Below are positions 49,890-58,566 of a stretch of DNA of 64,000 bases, in pieces. Every line of letters starts with the position of its first letter. The stretch's first letter is position 1. This DNA is from Nocardia camponoti. GTDB lineage: Bacteria > Actinomycetota > Actinomycetes > Mycobacteriales > Mycobacteriaceae. The notes below the pieces were generated by a model. It was not told the origin of the DNA. It saw only the letters and a program-made list of their open reading frames with translations, and searched no databases. A program made the translations under genes and the position numbers. Location: contig NZ_BMMW01000004.1 in NCBI RefSeq assembly GCF_014646135.1, positions 310,001-374,000 on the forward strand, in the 5' to 3' direction.

Positions 49890-51422
49890 ATGTCACCGGT
49901 CTCGCCCACGCTGAATGCCGCTCGCCGCGAACGTGATTTACGCGCGCTCGGCGACACCCCCGACGTTGATGTGGTGGTGATCGGCGGCGGCGTCACCGGC
50001 GTTGGCGTCGCGCTCGACGCGGCAGCGCGCGGCCTGTCGACGGTGCTCGTTGAGCGCGCCGACTTCGCGTTTGGGACGAGCCGGTGGAGTTCGAAACTCG
50101 TGCATGGCGGGTTGCGGTACCTCGCGAGCGGGCGGGTGGGTATCGCGCACGAAAGTGCCGTTGAGCGGGGGATTCTGTTCGGCAACGCGCCGCATTTGGT
50201 GCGTGCGTTGCCGCAGGTTGTTCCGCTTGTTCCCGAGGTTAATGGTGCCCAAGCCGCGCTGATTAGGGCTGGTTTCGCGGCGGGCGACGCGTTGCGGGTC
50301 GCGGCGCGCACGTCGTCGTCGACGTTGCCGAGATCGCGTCGGATCGCCCCCGCCGAGACGCTTCGGCTCGCACCAACCGTGCGTCGGGCTGGATTGCGTG
50401 GTGGTTTGCAGGCGTGGGACGGACAGCTTGTTGACGATGCTCGGCTGGTTGTCGCGTTGGCGCGGACCGCCGCTGGCGCGGGTGCGACCGTGCTCACACG
50501 CGTGGAAGCTGTTGCGGCCGATGGCAATTCGGTCCAGTTGCGCGACACGATGACCGGCGAAACGCTCAGCGTGGCCGCGCGCGCGGTGATCAATGCGACG
50601 GGCGTATGGGCGGGCGAGGTCGACGGCAGTATCGAATTGCGACCTAGCCGCGGCACGCATCTGGTGTTCGACGCGGCCGCGTTCGGCGGGCTCAACGCCT
50701 CGCTTACCGTGCCCGTCGCGGGCAGTATCGGCCGCTTCGTTTTCGCATTCCCGGCCGCGCACGGTCGCGTTTACCTGGGCCTCACCGACGAGGATGCGCC
50801 CGGCCCGATCCCCGACGAACCAATGCCGACCGAGTCGGAAATCGACTTCCTGCTCGACACCATCAACACCGTTCTACGAGAGCCGTTGACCCGCGCCGAC
50901 ATTCGGGGCCGCTTCGCTGGCCTGCGCCCGCTGTTGAAAACCGCCGACGATTCCACGGCAGACATCTCCCGCGAACACGCCATCCTCCGCTCCCCGAATG
51001 GCCTGTTGACCGTGGTTGGCGGCAAACTCACGACGTACCGCCGCATGGCTGAGGACGCGGTCGACGCGGCGGTCGCGGGCGCTGGCTTGGCCGCAGGCCC
51101 GTGCCGAACCGCCGCGCTGCCCCTGGTCGGCGCGGTGGCGGGCGCGGACCGCGACGCCATCGACGCCCCCGCCGTGCTCATCGACCGGTACGGCACCGAC
51201 GCACGCGAGATCGTCGAGTTGTGGTCGACGGACCCATCGTCGCGCGAAGCTGTCGCGCCCGGAATCGACGTGACCGCCGCCGAATTCACCTTCGCGGTGA
51301 CGAACGAACTGGCAACGACAGTGGACGACCTACTGGACCGCCGAACCCGAATCGGCTTGGTGCGGGAAGACCGCGAGGCAGCGGTTCCGGCAGCCGAAAA
51401 GGCGATCGCACGCCAGGACTAG
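49890..51422 (+). CDS. glpD: Glycerol-3-phosphate dehydrogenase (FAD-dependent)
   Basis: Protein of 510 residues. The FAD site is DVVVIGGGVTGVGVALDAAARGLSTVLVERADFAFGTSRWSSKLVHGGLRYL; further family blocks are INATGVWAGEVDG, RGTHLVFD and GLLTVVGGKLTTYRRMAEDAVDAA. It oxidises glycerol-3-phosphate to dihydroxyacetone phosphate, passing electrons to quinone. DHAP is also the starting point for the ether-lipid chemistry suggested by the AGPS-like neighbour. It is co-transcribed with tetR (1-bp gap). About 70 bp of its 3' end recurs, in decayed form, 106 bp downstream. Confidence 0.93.
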   Translation: MSPVSPTLNAARRERDLRALGDTPDVDVVVIGGGVTGVGVALDAAARGLSTVLVERADFAFGTSRWSSKLVHGGLRYLASGRVGIAHESAVERGILFGNAPHLVRALPQVVPLVPEVNGAQAALIRAGFAAGDALRVAARTSSSTLPRSRRIAPAETLRLAPTVRRAGLRGGLQAWDGQLVDDARLVVALARTAAGAGATVLTRVEAVAADGNSVQLRDTMTGETLSVAARAVINATGVWAGEVDGSIELRPSRGTHLVFDAAAFGGLNASLTVPVAGSIGRFVFAFPAAHGRVYLGLTDEDAPGPIPDEPMPTESEIDFLLDTINTVLREPLTRADIRGRFAGLRPLLKTADDSTADISREHAILRSPNGLLTVVGGKLTTYRRMAEDAVDAAVAGAGLAAGPCRTAALPLVGAVAGADRDAIDAPAVLIDRYGTDAREIVELWSTDPSSREAVAPGIDVTAAEFTFAVTNELATTVDDLLDRRTRIGLVREDREAAVPAAEKAIARQD

Positions 51423-51448
51423 CCGCCTTACCGACGTACGCCCTGCGC

Positions 51449-51518
51449 CGCCGAGGATCGGCTTGGCCTCTGAGGACCGCGAGGTAGCGGTTCCAGCAGC
51501 CGAAAAGGCAATCGCGGT
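51449..51518 (+). repeat. Decayed partial duplication of the glpD 3' end
   Basis: From 51457 (ATCGGCTTGG) the sequence repeats glpD from 51351 with scattered substitutions, including GACCGCGAGG-AGCGGTTCC-GCAGCC and GAAAAGGC-ATCGC. The offset is 106 bp. The copy has no start and no stop at the same place, so it is a non-coding remnant. Confidence 0.8.
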
Positions 51519-51626
51519 AGACCTAAATCACCGCAACACCGGCGAACGCGCCGCGCATCCGAAGAAGCGCGTTGGCCCGATGTCTGTCGACGTGCGCGCC
51601 GACTGGGCCCACACGCGCCGGCGGGT

Positions 51627-52160
51627 TTAGTCGAACCTCCACGCCGCAACATGTGCGCCCATGCATTCGCGCGGCCACTGGTCGAGTCCGTGCTCGACCT
51701 CGGCCGCGCGAATCGCACGCAGTTGCGGGCCAGGGTTCGGCAGCGTACGAAAGCCGATCCGCGCGTAATACGGTCCGTTCCACGCGACTTCGGTGAACGT
51801 CGTGAGCGTCATTGTCGCGAATCCCTCGCCCGCCGCCCATCGCATCGCGTGGTCAATGAGCCGCTTTCCAATCCGCCGATGAGCGAACGCCGGGTCGACC
51901 GACACCTGTTCCAAGTGCGCGTTCCCATCAACGATGCCGACGACGACATAGGCGACAACAACCCCGTCGACCTCGCACACCCACGCGCGCCCAGCGTCAA
52001 TGAACTCGCGCAGGACGTCGACAGTAGGCGGCGCATCCTGGGCGACGGCACCCATCCCCACCTCATCGAACGGCTCCCCCGCCCGATCCTCAATGCCCCG
52101 CATCACCTCGATGTCACTGGCAACAGCCGAACGCAGCACCCCGGTCACTGAATCGCTCAT
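51627..52160 (-). CDS. GNAT-family N-acetyltransferase
   Basis: Protein of 177 residues. The acetyl-CoA-binding motif is HLEQVSVDPAFAHRRIGKRLIDHAM (Q/RxxGxG/A-like loop RRIGKR), followed by MTLTTFTEVAWNGPYYARIGFR, the typical GNAT C-terminal half. GGAGGG is a good ribosome binding site upstream of ATG 52160. The acceptor is unknown; it stands alone between glpD and the divergent FHA gene. Confidence 0.85.
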   Translation of the reverse strand: MSDSVTGVLRSAVASDIEVMRGIEDRAGEPFDEVGMGAVAQDAPPTVDVLREFIDAGRAWVCEVDGVVVAYVVVGIVDGNAHLEQVSVDPAFAHRRIGKRLIDHAMRWAAGEGFATMTLTTFTEVAWNGPYYARIGFRTLPNPGPQLRAIRAAEVEHGLDQWPRECMGAHVAAWRFD

Positions 52161-52237
52161 CGACCACCCTCCCCCACCGCCGCCGCCTATGCTGAGGTCA
52201 CGCCACGATAACCCTCCCGTCCGAAATGGAGGCGTTG

Positions 52238-53344
52238 ATGCACCAGTCCACCGTTGCTATCGTGCCGGGCACCGGCATTGTCGCCCGTTTTGGCGACGTC
52301 ATCGTCTATTTGGCGGGCGAAACCCCGTCGACGGACCGCCTGCTCGGTGCCATCGAAACCGCCGCCGCGTCGGTCGAGTCCGCGCCCGGCGCCGCGCTCG
52401 CTCAGCGCCTCGCCCCCGTCGTTTTCGGTGGCGCGGCGAGCCCACCACCCTTCGGCGTCCTCGCGCCCACTGCCGACGGCACGCTGCTACTCCTGCGCGG
52501 CGCGGTCCTCGCCGAGATTTCCGGTGCGGAAGGCAACCGTCGTGTCGCTGGCGACCGCGCGTTCACCTGGGTCGACGAAATCATCCGCGAACCGGTTCGC
52601 CGCATCGCGATCGCCGCCGAAGCGTCGGACCCCACCGGCGCGAACCCGCGCACCGACCTGCGCGCAGGCATCGTCAACGGCAACGGTTTCGTACTCACGC
52701 TCGGCCGCCGCACCCGCGCCCCACGCCGCGTCTCCGGTATCGAAGAGCCGCCGGTCACCCAGGCGAGCGGTTTCGCGGTTTTGCGCCCGCCAACGCGTCC
52801 GGAGCCGGTCGTTCCGGCCCCGGCGGGCACTCAGGCACCAAGCCCCGCGCAGGCCCACGCAGCGCCCGTCGAGGGCGAAACCGTGAGCACCGGCCCACGT
52901 CATACGCCCGACACCGCGCCACCGCTCGCCTGGTCGCAAGCACTTGACCTCTCGCAACAGGTGGTTGACAAGTTCGCGGCGGTGAAGGCGGCCTATGCCG
53001 AGCAACCACACCGTCCACACGGGGCGCTCGTCACGACCGACGGTCTCAGCTACCCACTCGATCGGCCCTACGTGCTCGGTCGCAACCCGTCCGGCGACGA
53101 ATCGGTGCGCGCATCGGCGGCAACCGCACTGCTTATCGAACGCGACCGGCAGGTTTCGCGGGTACACGCGTTCATCGCGCCCGAAGCGGGCAAAGTTTTC
53201 GTGCGAGAGGCACCGGCAACGTCAGGCACCTTTCTCGCCGCCCCCGACAGCGACCGCTGGTCGCGCGTAGGGACCATCCCCATCGAACTACAGCCCGGTT
53301 GGCGGCTGCGGATCAACGATTTCTTGCTCACGTACTGCGTCTGA
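52238..53344 (+). CDS. FHA-domain protein
   Basis: Protein of 368 residues from ATG 52238, with TGGAGG five bases upstream. The first about 165 residues form a compact domain of unknown type (GTGIVARFGDVIVYLAGE), followed by a Pro/Ala linker (about 170-235). The C-terminal FHA domain has YVLGRNPSGDE, RQVSRVHAFI and TSGTFL, the residues that bind phosphothreonine. FHA proteins read Ser/Thr kinase signalling, often at the cell wall or secretion systems in actinobacteria. No kinase gene is adjacent. Confidence 0.85.
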   Translation: MHQSTVAIVPGTGIVARFGDVIVYLAGETPSTDRLLGAIETAAASVESAPGAALAQRLAPVVFGGAASPPPFGVLAPTADGTLLLLRGAVLAEISGAEGNRRVAGDRAFTWVDEIIREPVRRIAIAAEASDPTGANPRTDLRAGIVNGNGFVLTLGRRTRAPRRVSGIEEPPVTQASGFAVLRPPTRPEPVVPAPAGTQAPSPAQAHAAPVEGETVSTGPRHTPDTAPPLAWSQALDLSQQVVDKFAAVKAAYAEQPHRPHGALVTTDGLSYPLDRPYVLGRNPSGDESVRASAATALLIERDRQVSRVHAFIAPEAGKVFVREAPATSGTFLAAPDSDRWSRVGTIPIELQPGWRLRINDFLLTYCV

Positions 53345-53354
53345 GAAGTATCTC

Positions 53355-53382
53355 CCGACGCCCGCGCGATCACGGGCGTCGG
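53355..53382. terminator. Bidirectional terminator between FHA and mIHF genes
   Basis: A 10-bp perfect stem (53355-53364 with 53373-53382) with an 8-nt loop lies in the 53-bp gap between the convergent genes. Confidence 0.7.
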
Positions 53383-53397
53383 ACGATCGCGATCGAC

Positions 53398-53712
53398 TCA
53401 GGCTTCCAGCGCGTCAAGCAACGCCGCGCGCTGCCGGGCACCAAGACCACCGATACGGCGATCTTCCGGGATCTCAGCCTGATCCATCAGCTTGGCGGCC
53501 TTCACCGGGCCAACGCCCGGGAGAGCCTTGATCACGGCCGCGACCTTGGTCTTCTTAACAAGGTCGTCGCTATCGGCCTTCTTGAGCAGATCGGCGACGG
53601 TGACCTTGCCTTCCTTCACCTTGCCGATCAGTTCCGAGCGCGCCTTGCGCACGGCAGCCGCTTTGGCCAACGCCTCGGTGCGCTGTTCGGCGGTCATCGT
53701 AGGCAGTGCCAT
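53398..53712 (-). CDS. mihF: Mycobacterial-type integration host factor
   Basis: Protein of 104 residues from ATG 53712, with a strong GGAGGAG ribosome binding site. The sequence (ALPTMTAEQRTEALAKAAAVRKARSELIGKVKEGKVTVADLL, LPGVGPVKAAKLMDQAEIPEDRRIGGLGARQRAALL) matches mIHF (Rv1388), a nucleoid-associated protein with a helix-two-turn-helix DNA-binding part. In M. tuberculosis this gene is next to gmk, so its position here differs. Whether another mIHF copy exists elsewhere is not known. Confidence 0.92.
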   Translation of the reverse strand: MALPTMTAEQRTEALAKAAAVRKARSELIGKVKEGKVTVADLLKKADSDDLVKKTKVAAVIKALPGVGPVKAAKLMDQAEIPEDRRIGGLGARQRAALLDALEA

Positions 53713-53903
53713 GTCTCCTCCGCTTCCACTCGTCACTCGAACATCTCGAACACTTGAATTCGTGCGTGCCGAGTAAACAGCAACAGTTCGGCCGCAACAG
53801 CCCGACACACCGCGAGAATACGCCGATGAGTTTTGGGCGTTGACACCGTCTTAATGGTTAACCGTCGCAAATTACGGACGAAACCGACGAAAGGATCATC
53901 ATC

Positions 53904-54515
53904 ATGGAACTCTCGCTGACCGAATTTCTGACCATTGACGGCGTCTACCAAGCGCCCGGCGGCCCCGACGAAGACCTCACCGACGGCTTCACCCATGGTG
54001 GCTGGTCAGCCACTTATGGCGACGACGAGTTCGGCGAATACATCGACGCCATCTACGCCAAGACCGACGGTTTCCTACTCGGTCGCCGCACCTACGACAT
54101 CTTCGCTGGCTACTGGCCCAAGGTCACCGATCCCGACAACCCGGTCGCGACGAAACTCAACACGCTGCCCAAATATGTCGCCACTGAGACACTGACGGAA
54201 AGCGATTGGGCCGGAACCACTTTCCTTAACGGCGACGTTGTCGAAGAAGTCAAAAAGCTGAAGGCGCAGCCCGGCGGCGAACTGCAAATGCACGGCTCCG
54301 GCGACCTCGCCCATACGCTCCTCGCGGCCGGCGTTGTCGACATTTTGCACCTCGCGATTTTCCCCGTCGTCGTAGGCACCGGAAAGAAATTGTTCACCGA
54401 TACGGCCATGCCAACTAAGTTCCAGCTGGCGGAATCGCGAACAACTTCCAGCGGCATCATCCTCACCACTTACCGAGCCGACGGCGCACCGATCTACGGC
54501 ACCATCGAAGACTGA
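53904..54515 (+). CDS. RibD C-terminal/dihydrofolate-reductase-like protein
   Basis: Protein of 203 residues. MELSLTEFLTIDGVYQAPGGPDEDLTDGFTHGGW, GFLLGRRTYDIFAGYWPK and LQMHGSGDLAHTLLAAGVVDILHLAIFPVVVGTGKKLF are typical of the YyaP/RibD_C family of small NADPH-dependent reductases with a dihydrofolate-reductase fold. The true substrate is unknown for most members. GAAAGGAT precedes ATG 53904 at good spacing. It is a single gene. Confidence 0.85.
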   Translation: MELSLTEFLTIDGVYQAPGGPDEDLTDGFTHGGWSATYGDDEFGEYIDAIYAKTDGFLLGRRTYDIFAGYWPKVTDPDNPVATKLNTLPKYVATETLTESDWAGTTFLNGDVVEEVKKLKAQPGGELQMHGSGDLAHTLLAAGVVDILHLAIFPVVVGTGKKLFTDTAMPTKFQLAESRTTSSGIILTTYRADGAPIYGTIED

Positions 54516-54782
54516 CGAGATTTTCGTAACACCCCAGCTCCGCCGAACGAAAAACTCAGCAGAAGCACATCGAAGCGACCACGATTCAATGGCGAATCGC
54601 AGAGGATCACCGACGCTCCTCGTCAAGGCCGCACGACGCGCGACTACTAGCTTCAAGTGCCACAGGGGATTTCAGGCCGCCGCGGGCAACGGTTTCGTCG
54701 CCCGCGGATGTGCTCACCGGCCGCCGATGCGCTAAGAATGACGCGACCTGAGCTATCCCTTTTATGCCAACTTGGAGCCGCG

Positions 54783-55586
54783 ATGCGCGAGGAAACCACA
54801 CTCGACACCCCGGTCGTTTCGCTGCCCGCACGGGTCGAACGCGCCCGTCAACGGATCGCCTATCAATCGGACCCGGCGCTCACCGACGCCCTTTCCGAAG
54901 ACGAGCTGCGCGCCGAACGTGAACTGGCTGAACGCATTCGCACGTATGAGCGCGACCAGCGCTGGAAGCAGATCAAGTCCGCGTCCGCCCACGCCGACCG
55001 CCTGCGCGACACCACCGCCGAGCTTGAGCGCGCCGAAATGGCCGACATCATGCTCGCGCGCAAAGCCATCGCCGCGCAGCGTCGCGAGTCCGACCCACGC
55101 GCTCGGCTCGCGTCGCTTTACCGCCACCGCACGTGGTCGTTGCGCGCGCTCGCTGGCGTCGTGATCGCGGGCATGCTGTGGTCGGCGGTGAACGTGCAGC
55201 ACAACATCGCGCCCGGTGGCCCCGGCGACCCGCTGTACTGGGCCAGCTTCGGTCTGGAAGCGATGATCAGCGTGTGCCTTGTCATCATCATGATCGGTAC
55301 TAGCCGCGTCGCTGAGTGGGGCGTGATGGGCAACCGCACGCAGGTGATGTCGGCGGAAATCCTGCTGCTGACGCTCACGATCGCGCTCAACACGTACCCG
55401 CATCTCAAAGCAGGCGAGCTGTACGACGCGGCAGTGCATGGCGTCGCGCCCGTGATGATCGGCGTCGCACTGCTCATCCACAACGCCGCGAGCGCGCGCT
55501 ACAGCACCGCGATCGTGCGGGCATCGGCGGAGATACCGCAAGACGACGATGCTGCGACGAGCTTGTCCGTAGCACCCGCGCGGTAA
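54783..55586 (+). CDS. Membrane protein with coiled-coil N-terminus
   Basis: Protein of 267 residues from ATG 54783 (MREETTLDTP), with GGAG seven bases upstream. The first about 110 residues are charged and helical, suggesting a coiled coil (LAERIRTYERDQRWKQIKSAS, TAELERAEMADIMLARKAI). Four hydrophobic helices follow from about residue 118. The pattern recalls the DUF2637/SpdB-type membrane proteins of actinobacterial plasmids, but I cannot assign it firmly. No transfer genes are nearby. The 267 bp before it hold nothing I can identify. Confidence 0.65.
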   Translation: MREETTLDTPVVSLPARVERARQRIAYQSDPALTDALSEDELRAERELAERIRTYERDQRWKQIKSASAHADRLRDTTAELERAEMADIMLARKAIAAQRRESDPRARLASLYRHRTWSLRALAGVVIAGMLWSAVNVQHNIAPGGPGDPLYWASFGLEAMISVCLVIIMIGTSRVAEWGVMGNRTQVMSAEILLLTLTIALNTYPHLKAGELYDAAVHGVAPVMIGVALLIHNAASARYSTAIVRASAEIPQDDDAATSLSVAPAR

Positions 55587-55605
55587 TCACCCCAGAACGC
55601 GAAGT

Positions 55606-55635
55606 GGCCCGCTCCCTCAACCGAGGGAGCGGGCC
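55606..55635. terminator. Bidirectional terminator between the membrane protein gene and clpX
   Basis: A 13-bp perfect stem (55606-55618 with 55623-55635) and 4-nt loop is followed on the plus strand by CTTTCGTTT. It lies between convergent stops. Confidence 0.82.
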
Positions 55636-55652
55636 GCTTTCGTTTGAACGAC

Positions 55653-56933
55653 CTACGCTGACTTCTCGCGACGTTCCTGCCGCACCGCCTTGCGCGGCAC
55701 GATCGTCGGCAGCACGTTCTCGGTGACCGTATCGGCGTTGACGACAACCTTCGCGACGTCGTCGCGACCCGGGATGTCGTACATCACCGGAAGCAGCACT
55801 TCTTCCATAATCGCGCGCAAACCACGTGCGCCGGTGCCACGCAGAATGGCCTGATCGGCGACCGCTTCCAGCGCGTCGGTGGTGAACTCCAAGTCGACGC
55901 CGTCCATCTCGAACAGGCGAACGTACTGCTTGACCAGCGCGTTCTTAGGCTCGGCCAAAATCTTGACGAGCGACTCTTTGTCGAGGTTGGTGACCGAGGC
56001 GACGACAGGCAGACGACCGATGAACTCGGGGATGAGCCCGAACTTGATCAGGTCTTCGGGCATGACCTCGGCGAAGTGGTCGTCGGTGTCGATGCTGGCC
56101 TTGCTGCGCACCTCAGCACCAAAGCCGATGCCACGGTGACCGGTGCGATCGGAAACGATCTTCTCCAGCCCAGCGAACGCACCAGCGACGATGAACAGCA
56201 CGTTGGTGGTGTCGATCTGGATGAATTCCTGATGCGGGTGCTTGCGTCCACCCTGGGGCGGAACACTCGCCTGCGTTCCTTCGAGGATTTTCAGCAGCGC
56301 CTGCTGCACGCCCTCGCCGGAAACGTCGCGGGTGATCGACGGGTTCTCGCTCTTGCGGGCGATCTTATCGACCTCGTCGATGTAGATGATGCCGGTCTCG
56401 GCGCGCTTGACGTCGTAATCGGCGGCCTGGATGAGCTTGAGCAGGATGTTCTCGACATCCTCGCCCACATAGCCAGCTTCGGTGAGCGCGGTCGCGTCGG
56501 CGATCGCGAAGGGCACATTGAGCATCTTGGCCAGCGTCTGGGCGAGGTAGGTCTTGCCACAGCCGGTAGGCCCGAGCATCAAAATGTTCGACTTCGCCAG
56601 CTCGACGGTCTCGCCGCGACTATCGCGGCCCTTATCGCCAGCCTGGATGCGCTTGTAGTGGTTGTACACCGCGACAGCGAGCGTGCGCTTGGCCGTGTCT
56701 TGGCCGATCACATAGTTGTCGAGGAAGTCGCGAATCTCCGACGGCTTAGGCAGCTCGTCGAGCTTCACCTCACTCGACTCAGCGAGTTCCTCTTCGATGA
56801 TCTCGTTGCACAGGTCAATGCACTCGTCGCAGATGTACACCCCGGGGCCCGCGATGAGCTTTTTGACCTGCTTTTGGCTCTTTCCGCAGAACGAGCATTT
56901 GAGCAGATCGCCGCCGTCTCCGATGCGCGCCAT
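55653..56933 (-). CDS. clpX: ATP-dependent Clp protease ATP-binding subunit ClpX
   Basis: Protein of 426 residues. The N-terminal zinc finger uses Cys13, Cys16, Cys35 and Cys38. The AAA+ domain has Walker A GPTGCGKT at 121-128, Walker B IIYIDEVDKIA, and the pore loop GYVGEDVEN; sensor 2 is GTGARGLRAIMEE. It unfolds tagged proteins and feeds them to ClpP1P2, encoded just upstream on the same strand. A terminator and a 31-bp near-palindrome separate it from clpP2, so it probably has its own regulated promoter. Confidence 0.97.
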   Translation of the reverse strand: MARIGDGGDLLKCSFCGKSQKQVKKLIAGPGVYICDECIDLCNEIIEEELAESSEVKLDELPKPSEIRDFLDNYVIGQDTAKRTLAVAVYNHYKRIQAGDKGRDSRGETVELAKSNILMLGPTGCGKTYLAQTLAKMLNVPFAIADATALTEAGYVGEDVENILLKLIQAADYDVKRAETGIIYIDEVDKIARKSENPSITRDVSGEGVQQALLKILEGTQASVPPQGGRKHPHQEFIQIDTTNVLFIVAGAFAGLEKIVSDRTGHRGIGFGAEVRSKASIDTDDHFAEVMPEDLIKFGLIPEFIGRLPVVASVTNLDKESLVKILAEPKNALVKQYVRLFEMDGVDLEFTTDALEAVADQAILRGTGARGLRAIMEEVLLPVMYDIPGRDDVAKVVVNADTVTENVLPTIVPRKAVRQERREKSA

Positions 56934-57065
56934 CTCGTAGGTCCCTACTTCCTTGTCCGAGTGCGACCGTTGCCGTCGAACGAACTAGCCGCCAAGTGGA
57001 ATCTTCGGTAGCCGTCGATCAGAGCAATGGTCCCTGAGTCGACCGTACCTGTTGTGCGCGAGACA

Positions 57066-57096
57066 GGTCGACAACTCGCGCGAGTTCGTGTCGACC
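57066..57096. promoter_or_regulatory. 31-bp nested palindrome upstream of clpX
   Basis: Outer arms GGTCGACA (57066-57073) and TGTCGACC (57089-57096) enclose AACTCGCGCGAGTT (57073-57086), a perfect 14-bp palindrome. It lies 133-163 bp upstream of the clpX ATG, clear of the clpP2 terminator, and is a good operator candidate. Confidence 0.6.
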
Positions 57097-57112
57097 GCCA
57101 CGAATAAAACCA

Positions 57113-57141
57113 GGCCCGTCACCGTATTCCGGTGACGGGCC
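57113..57141 (-). terminator. clpP1-clpP2 terminator
   Basis: A 12-bp perfect stem (57113-57124 with 57130-57141) and 5-nt loop lie 10 bp after the clpP2 stop and are followed on the minus strand by TGGTTTTATT. Confidence 0.82.
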
Positions 57142-57150
57142 CGGGCGTTT

Positions 57151-57786
57151 TCACTTCTGGGTGCTGAGCTTGCGGTAGTCGAAGACCTGGTCGACGATGC
57201 CGTATTCCTTGGCATCTTCTGCCGTCAGAATCTTGTCACGGTCGGTGTCTTTGCGAATTTGCTCAGGGCTCTTGCCAGTGTGGCGCGAGAGCGTCTCCTC
57301 CATCAAGCGACGCATGCGCTCGATCTCGGCGGCGGCGATTTCCAGATCGGAAACCTGACCCTGCACCCCACCCGACGACGGCTGGTGGATGAGCACACGC
57401 GCGTTCGGCAGCGCGGCACGCTTGCCGGGCGCACCGGCGGCGAGCAGCACCGCGGCGGCCGAAGCGGCCTGACCGAGGCACACCGTGACCACGTCGGGAC
57501 GCACGTACTGCATCGTGTCGTAGATCGCCATCAGCGCGGTGAACGAACCACCGGGCGAGTTGATGTACATCGTGATGTCGCGATCCGGGTCCTGCGACTC
57601 AAGCACCAGCAGCTGGGCCATGATGTCGTTGGCCGAGACATCATCGACCTGAGCGCCGAGGAAGATGATGCGCTCCTCGAACAGCTTGTTGTACGGGTCG
57701 GAGGTCTTGACGCCGAAGGTGGTCTGCTCAGTGAACTGCGGCAGGATATAGCGCGCCTGCGGGCGTGGGTCGAACGTACTTGCCAT
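57151..57786 (-). CDS. clpP2: ATP-dependent Clp protease proteolytic subunit 2
   Basis: Protein of 211 residues from ATG 57786 with GGAG seven bases upstream; an in-frame TTG at 57798 includes that GGAG and is less likely. Catalytic Ser109 (LGQAASAAAVLL) and His134 (VLIHQPSSGG) are visible, and the downstream Asp lies in the KDTDRDKIL region. Actinobacterial ClpP2 forms a mixed tetradecamer with ClpP1 and docks ClpX or ClpC1. It follows clpP1 after 43 bp. Confidence 0.96.
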   Translation of the reverse strand: MASTFDPRPQARYILPQFTEQTTFGVKTSDPYNKLFEERIIFLGAQVDDVSANDIMAQLLVLESQDPDRDITMYINSPGGSFTALMAIYDTMQYVRPDVVTVCLGQAASAAAVLLAAGAPGKRAALPNARVLIHQPSSGGVQGQVSDLEIAAAEIERMRRLMEETLSRHTGKSPEQIRKDTDRDKILTAEDAKEYGIVDQVFDYRKLSTQK

Positions 57787-57829
57787 CTTTTTCTCCAAGC
57801 TTCTGTCGAGTGGTTGGTGCGGCGCCGCG

Positions 57830-58429
57830 CTACTTCGCCTGGTTCGCGTGCGAGACCACGTGGTCGATGAAGCCGTATTCGAGGGCTTCGTTCGCCGTGA
57901 ACCAGCGGTCGCGGTCGGCGTCCTCGGTCACTTGCTCGACGGACTTGCCGGTGTGCTGCGCCTGGAGCTGGTTGAGCTCACGCTTGGTGTGCGCGAACTG
58001 CTCGGCCATGATCGCGATGTCGGCCGCCGAACCACCGATGCCAGCCGATGGCTGGTGCATCATGATGCGCGTGTGCGGCAACGCGAAGCGCTTGCCCGGG
58101 GTGCCAGCGGTCAGCAGGAACTGGCCCATCGATGCGGCGAGGCCCATCGCGACGGTCTTGATGTCGGACTCAGCGAACTGCATGGTGTCGTAAATCGCCA
58201 TGCCCGCGGTGACCGAACCACCCGGGGAGTTGATGTAGAGAGAGATGTCCTTGGTCGGATCCTCGGCGTCGAGCAGCAGAATCTGCGCGCACAGCTTGTT
58301 GGCGATGTCGTCATCGACCTGCGTGCCGAGGAAGATGATGCGCTCACGCAGCAACCGCTCGTACACCGAATCACTGAGGTTGAGACCAGCAGTAGCGGCT
58401 GTCATGACCCCTGCCTGGTTGATTGTCAC
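57830..58429 (-). CDS. clpP1: ATP-dependent Clp protease proteolytic subunit 1
   Basis: Protein of 199 residues from GTG 58429, with AGAAGGCAGG upstream; an ATG at 58405 after GCAGGGG is a real alternative. The N-terminus before DSVYERLL is trimmed in the mycobacterial enzyme. Catalytic Ser100 (GLAASMGQ) and His125 (IMMHQPSAG) are intact, with Asp in the TEDADRDRWF region. It works only in complex with ClpP2. The clpP1-clpP2 pair lies downstream of tig, as in Rv2460c-Rv2462c. Confidence 0.95.
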   Translation of the reverse strand: MTINQAGVMTAATAGLNLSDSVYERLLRERIIFLGTQVDDDIANKLCAQILLLDAEDPTKDISLYINSPGGSVTAGMAIYDTMQFAESDIKTVAMGLAASMGQFLLTAGTPGKRFALPHTRIMMHQPSAGIGGSAADIAIMAEQFAHTKRELNQLQAQHTGKSVEQVTEDADRDRWFTANEALEYGFIDHVVSHANQAK

Positions 58430-58498
58430 GGATACCTGCCTTCTCTTCTCACCGATTGCTACGGCCCTACGTTTATCTGTCTCAAACCCTAACGAAGC

Positions 58499-58528
58499 AG
58501 GGCGGCACCGAACTCCCGGTACCGCCCT
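58499..58528 (-). terminator. Hairpin after tig
   Basis: Arms 58499-58510 and 58517-58528 pair at 11 of 12 positions with a 6-nt loop, 38 bp after the tig stop and upstream of clpP1. There is no T tract on the minus strand, so read-through into clpP1 is possible. Confidence 0.55.
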
Positions 58529-58566
58529 TTATCGCTTACAGCGCAATCTAAGCACGCCTCACTGAC

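Noticed and set aside
57060..57100. ClgR binding site at the clpX upstream palindrome
   Set aside because: The palindrome does not fit the known actinobacterial ClgR consensus well enough to name the regulator.
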